Source: Streptomyces sp. SID14478 (GTDB lineage Bacteria > Actinomycetota > Actinomycetes > Streptomycetales > Streptomycetaceae). From it: DNA of 32,074 nucleotides. The translations under genes and the position numbers were made by a program. Of this stretch, positions 30,151 through 32,074 are shown piece by piece (position 1 is the first letter of the stretch; each line of letters starts with the position of its first letter). The stretch spans positions 1 to 32,074 of the forward strand of contig NZ_JAAGMG010001141.1 of assembly GCF_010548525.1 (NCBI RefSeq), given 5' to 3'. The notes below the pieces were generated by a model. That model had not been told where the DNA came from. It was given only the letters and a program-made list of their open reading frames with translations, and did no database searches.

Positions 30151-30501
30151 ATGAACCGACACATGGTGCGCAACGCAGTGGTCGCCGCCGTCGCCGCGGT
30201 CGCGATGTTCCCCGCGGCCGCAATGGCCTCCGCCCCGGCCACCTCGCACCCCACCGGCCACCACCACTCCGTGCACGGCCGAGTGGTGACGCCGCACCAC
30301 ATCGCGCTGAAGGTCCGCTCCGGCCCGGGCACCGGCTACCGGGTGCTCGGCACCGTCCGCTCGGGCAGCGTGCAGGCACTGGCCTGCAAGAAGCACGGCT
30401 CCAGCGTCCGCGGCAACTCCCGCTGGTACAAGCTCTCGCACCGCAAGGGCTACGTCTCGGCCGGCTACGTCACCCCCTTCCGCTCCGTTCCGTGGTGCTG
30501 A
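30151..30501 (+). CDS. Small secreted bacterial SH3-like domain protein
   Basis: A 116-residue exported protein. The signal peptide is MNRHMVRNAVVAAVAAVAMFPAAAMASA. A His-rich linker follows (HPTGHHHSVHG), then one SH3b-type domain: ALKVRSGPGTGYRVLGTVRSGSVQALACKKHGSSVRGNSRWYKLSHRKGYVSAGYVTPF. SH3b domains often bind peptidoglycan. Cys in ALACKK and at the C terminus (WC) may pair. GAGGAG precedes ATG 30151, which is preferred to the upstream frame start at 30097. A strong hairpin follows the gene. Confidence 0.9.
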   Translation: MNRHMVRNAVVAAVAAVAMFPAAAMASAPATSHPTGHHHSVHGRVVTPHHIALKVRSGPGTGYRVLGTVRSGSVQALACKKHGSSVRGNSRWYKLSHRKGYVSAGYVTPFRSVPWC

Positions 30502-30549
30502 AGCAGGCGCTGACATCCCGGTGGGCGTGACCGCCTCCGGATGACCTCG

Positions 30550-30589
30550 GGTGGCCCGCACGTTCGCCGTCGCGGACGTGCGGGCCACC
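30550..30589 (+). terminator. 14-bp-stem terminator of the SH3 gene
   Basis: GGTGGCCCGCACGT, a 12-base loop, and the exact reverse complement, 49 bases after the SH3 gene stop and about 60 bases before the next start. Confidence 0.85.
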
Positions 30590-30647
30590 TGTCCGCGTGC
30601 CTCGAAGACTCCCGCACACGCTCCCTGAACACTTCCTGGAGGCTCCC

Positions 30648-31652
30648 TTGGAGATGTCCCGCAGATCCGTGCTCCGCCTGGCCGCGACCTCGCTCACGGC
30701 GACCGCCGCCCTCTCCGCGAGGCCCGCGTTCGCCTCGGCTCCCGCCCCCGCCCGCCTGCCCGCGTTGTCCGCCGCGGGGTCCCCGCTGCTCGCGGGGCGG
30801 CTGCGGCACCCGACCGTCTTGCAGTCCTTCGCGTTCGACGAGCAGCACGGCCACGTCTACGCCTTGCAGGTGGTGGCCGGCGGGGTCCGGCTCCCGGGCG
30901 AGAACGCGGACCTGACCCACGCGCAGCGGGCGGAGCGCGGCGACCTGTGCCTGAACCGGCTGACGCTGGACGGCTCCCCCGCCGGGCACATGTACCTCAC
31001 GGGGTTCGGGCACGGCGGCTCGATCGGCGTCGAACGCTCGGCCGCGACCGGTGGCGTACGGCTGTGGACGGAGTGGGATGCCAACCCGGCGTCCGGGTAC
31101 GGGCGGGGAGTGTGCCGGTTCGCCTTCGCCGACGGCCGGGTCCTCGTCCGTGACAGCGCCGCGCTCACGACCTACCGCCCCCTGCCCGGCTCGACGAGCA
31201 ACTGCCCCGCCCTCGACACCCAGCACGGACAGCTGCTCCTGCGCTACAAGAAGCAGGGCGCACCCCGCCTCGCGCTGTACGGCCTCGACCGGTTCCGGGC
31301 ACATTCCTTCCGGCGGCTCGCCGACATCGCCCAGCCGGGAGCCGAACTCGGCCTGCCCTTCCAGGGGATGGCCCTGTACGACGGCTACGCCTACCAGTTG
31401 CTCGGCAGCGCGTACGGCGCGAAGAACCCGGAGGCGTCGGGCGGCAACACGCTGCTGTACCGCATCGACATGCGCTCCGGGCGCGTGGTGCGCAAGCAGG
31501 CGGAACGCACCGGGGCCGCACTGCAGCCACGCGAGCCGGAAGGCCTCGCGGTGCTGCGCACGGCCGGTGCCGCGCCCCGGCTGTGCCTGGGCTTCACCGA
31601 AGGACCGGCAGGCGGGCGCGGATTCAGGCTGTACTACAAAGCGCTCAGCTGA
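30648..31652 (+). CDS. Tat-exported TagC/phage receptor-binding-protein-like beta-propeller protein
   Basis: A ~334-residue protein with a Tat signal (MSRRSVLRLAATSLTATAALSARPAFASA). The mature part has blade-like repeats: TVLQSFAFDEQHGHVYALQVV, GDLCLNRLTLDGSPAGHMYLTGFGHGGSIGVE, VRLWTEWDAN, TYRPLPG, ALYGLDRF, LPFQGMALYDGYAYQLLGSAYG, EPEGLAVL. This fits the family labelled teichoic acid biosynthesis protein C or phage baseplate/receptor-binding propeller. No enzymatic motif is visible; a wall-polymer binding role is inference. Start is TTG 30648 (GGAGG at 5 bases) or ATG 30654 (11 bases). Confidence 0.82.
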   Translation: MEMSRRSVLRLAATSLTATAALSARPAFASAPAPARLPALSAAGSPLLAGRLRHPTVLQSFAFDEQHGHVYALQVVAGGVRLPGENADLTHAQRAERGDLCLNRLTLDGSPAGHMYLTGFGHGGSIGVERSAATGGVRLWTEWDANPASGYGRGVCRFAFADGRVLVRDSAALTTYRPLPGSTSNCPALDTQHGQLLLRYKKQGAPRLALYGLDRFRAHSFRRLADIAQPGAELGLPFQGMALYDGYAYQLLGSAYGAKNPEASGGNTLLYRIDMRSGRVVRKQAERTGAALQPREPEGLAVLRTAGAAPRLCLGFTEGPAGGRGFRLYYKALS

Positions 31653-31754
31653 CATGTCGCGCATCGCGCCGAAGGGGTGTCATCCGGCGCCCGCCCTGGG
31701 TACCCATCCTTCCGACATCCGGGATGAAATGGGCGTCCCGGACGTCCTGTTGAG

Positions 31755-31778
31755 GCCCGCGGTCCCACAACCGCGGGC
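31755..31778 (+). terminator. 9-bp-stem hairpin upstream of the XRE gene
   Basis: GCCCGCGGT, loop CCCACA, ACCGCGGGC, about 100 bases past the propeller gene stop and 22 bases before the XRE gene ATG. It is probably a terminator, possibly a leader hairpin. Confidence 0.55.
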
Positions 31779-31800
31779 AGGGCGGGAAAGGAAGGCGCAC

Positions 31801-32074
31801 ATGGTGTCCCGCTGGCGACCGCTGCCCGACACGCTCGAGGCCCCGGAACAGCTCCTGGTCGCCGAACTCCGCGCGCTCAAGGAGCGCACCGGGCTCTCCC
31901 TGGACGGCCTCGCCCGGAAGACCGCGTACAGCAAGTCCGCCTGGCACCGCTATCTGAACGGGGAGAAGATGCCGCCGCGCGGCGCCGCCGAGGCGCTGGG
32001 CCGGGTGGCCGGGGCCGATCGCGCGGGCCAGGAGCATCTGCTCGCGCTGCACGAGGCGGCGTACCGGGCGCGCA
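31801..32074 (+). CDS. XRE-family helix-turn-helix protein, N-terminal part (3' end outside window)
   Basis: Open from ATG 31801 to the window end, 91 residues visible. The helix-turn-helix is LLVAELRALKERTGLSLDGLARKTAYSKSAWHRYLNGEKMPPRGAAEALGRVAG, the XRE type common in Streptomyces at the N terminus of longer regulators. AAGGAAG precedes the ATG. A GGGTAC at 31698-31703 resembles a SigB-type -10, with GTGT 17 bases upstream, one base over normal spacing. The C-terminal domain is not visible, so ligand or partner is unknown. Confidence 0.85.
   Translation, partial: MVSRWRPLPDTLEAPEQLLVAELRALKERTGLSLDGLARKTAYSKSAWHRYLNGEKMPPRGAAEALGRVAGADRAGQEHLLALHEAAYRAR

Noticed and set aside
1..32074. 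Search for CRISPR arrays, insertion sequences, integrases or rRNA
   Set aside because: No regularly spaced repeats, transposase motifs or rRNA stretches were recognised in the window.

Overview
The window is high-GC actinobacterial DNA, almost certainly a Streptomyces chromosome. Codons are strongly GC-biased at third positions, and there are many GTG starts, Tat-type twin-arginine signals, a lipobox lipoprotein, cell-wall and plant-polymer hydrolases, and a gas vesicle operon in the order O-A-F-G-Y-Z-J-L-S-K known from streptomycetes. I see no insertion sequence, integrase, CRISPR array or rRNA; one tRNA gene is present. The species cannot be named from sequence alone.

Layout. (1) 1-834: the 3' end of a GH3 beta-glucosidase, convergent with a small SRPBCC protein (958-1443). 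(2) 1515-7033, minus strand: a ten-gene gas vesicle operon (gvpO, A, F, G, Y, Z, J, L, S, K), tightly packed with start/stop overlaps. A hairpin-containing gap separates gvpO from gvpA, and a SigB-like promoter lies upstream of gvpO. The SRPBCC gene at 958-1443 is the next gene in the same direction. (3) 7172-11316: a divergent DUF1264 (oil-body-associated-protein-like) gene, a DUF4097 lipoprotein, an MHS-family (ProP-like) symporter and a small membrane protein. (4) 11421-13638: a secreted pair acting on peptidoglycan, a NagZ-like GH3 protein and a GH25 muramidase. (5) 13854-17627: housekeeping-type enzymes, namely a 2'-5' RNA ligase-fold protein, a hypothetical protein, a TIGR00027 methyltransferase, a CMD/AhpD-like protein and a quinone-oxidoreductase-like MDR. 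(6) 17628-18212: a gene-poor gap with a perfect 28-bp tandem duplication. (7) 18213-22080: a secreted EEP-family protein, a secreted TAP-type alpha/beta hydrolase, tRNA-Trp(CCA) and a methyltransferase with a His-rich N terminus. (8) 22207-25634: an XRE-cupin regulator divergent from a thioredoxin-reductase-like flavoprotein and a DHA2 efflux pump, which looks like a redox or drug-response module. (9) 25771-29140: a GH54 arabinofuranosidase carrying a CBM13 lectin domain, divergent from a sugar porter with a LacI-type palindrome at its start. (10) 29265-32074: a DUF899 protein, a secreted SH3-like peptide, a Tat-exported TagC/phage-RBP-like beta-propeller protein, and the start of an XRE regulator.

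How the genes fit together. The gvp operon encodes three GvpA-fold shell proteins (A, J, S), two GvpF/L proteins, GvpG, GvpK, GvpO and the actinobacterial accessories Y and Z. There is no gvpN or gvpC in the window. GvpZ joins an SRPBCC ligand-binding fold to a roughly 95-residue acidic tail, and a second SRPBCC gene follows gvpK. The GH54 enzyme and the sugar porter form a plausible release-and-uptake pair for arabinose-containing polysaccharide. The strongest leads for new biology are the SRPBCC content and extended shell protein of the gvp operon, the flavoprotein/efflux module whose flavoprotein has a degraded NADPH motif, and several unexplained repeats and palindromes in promoter regions.
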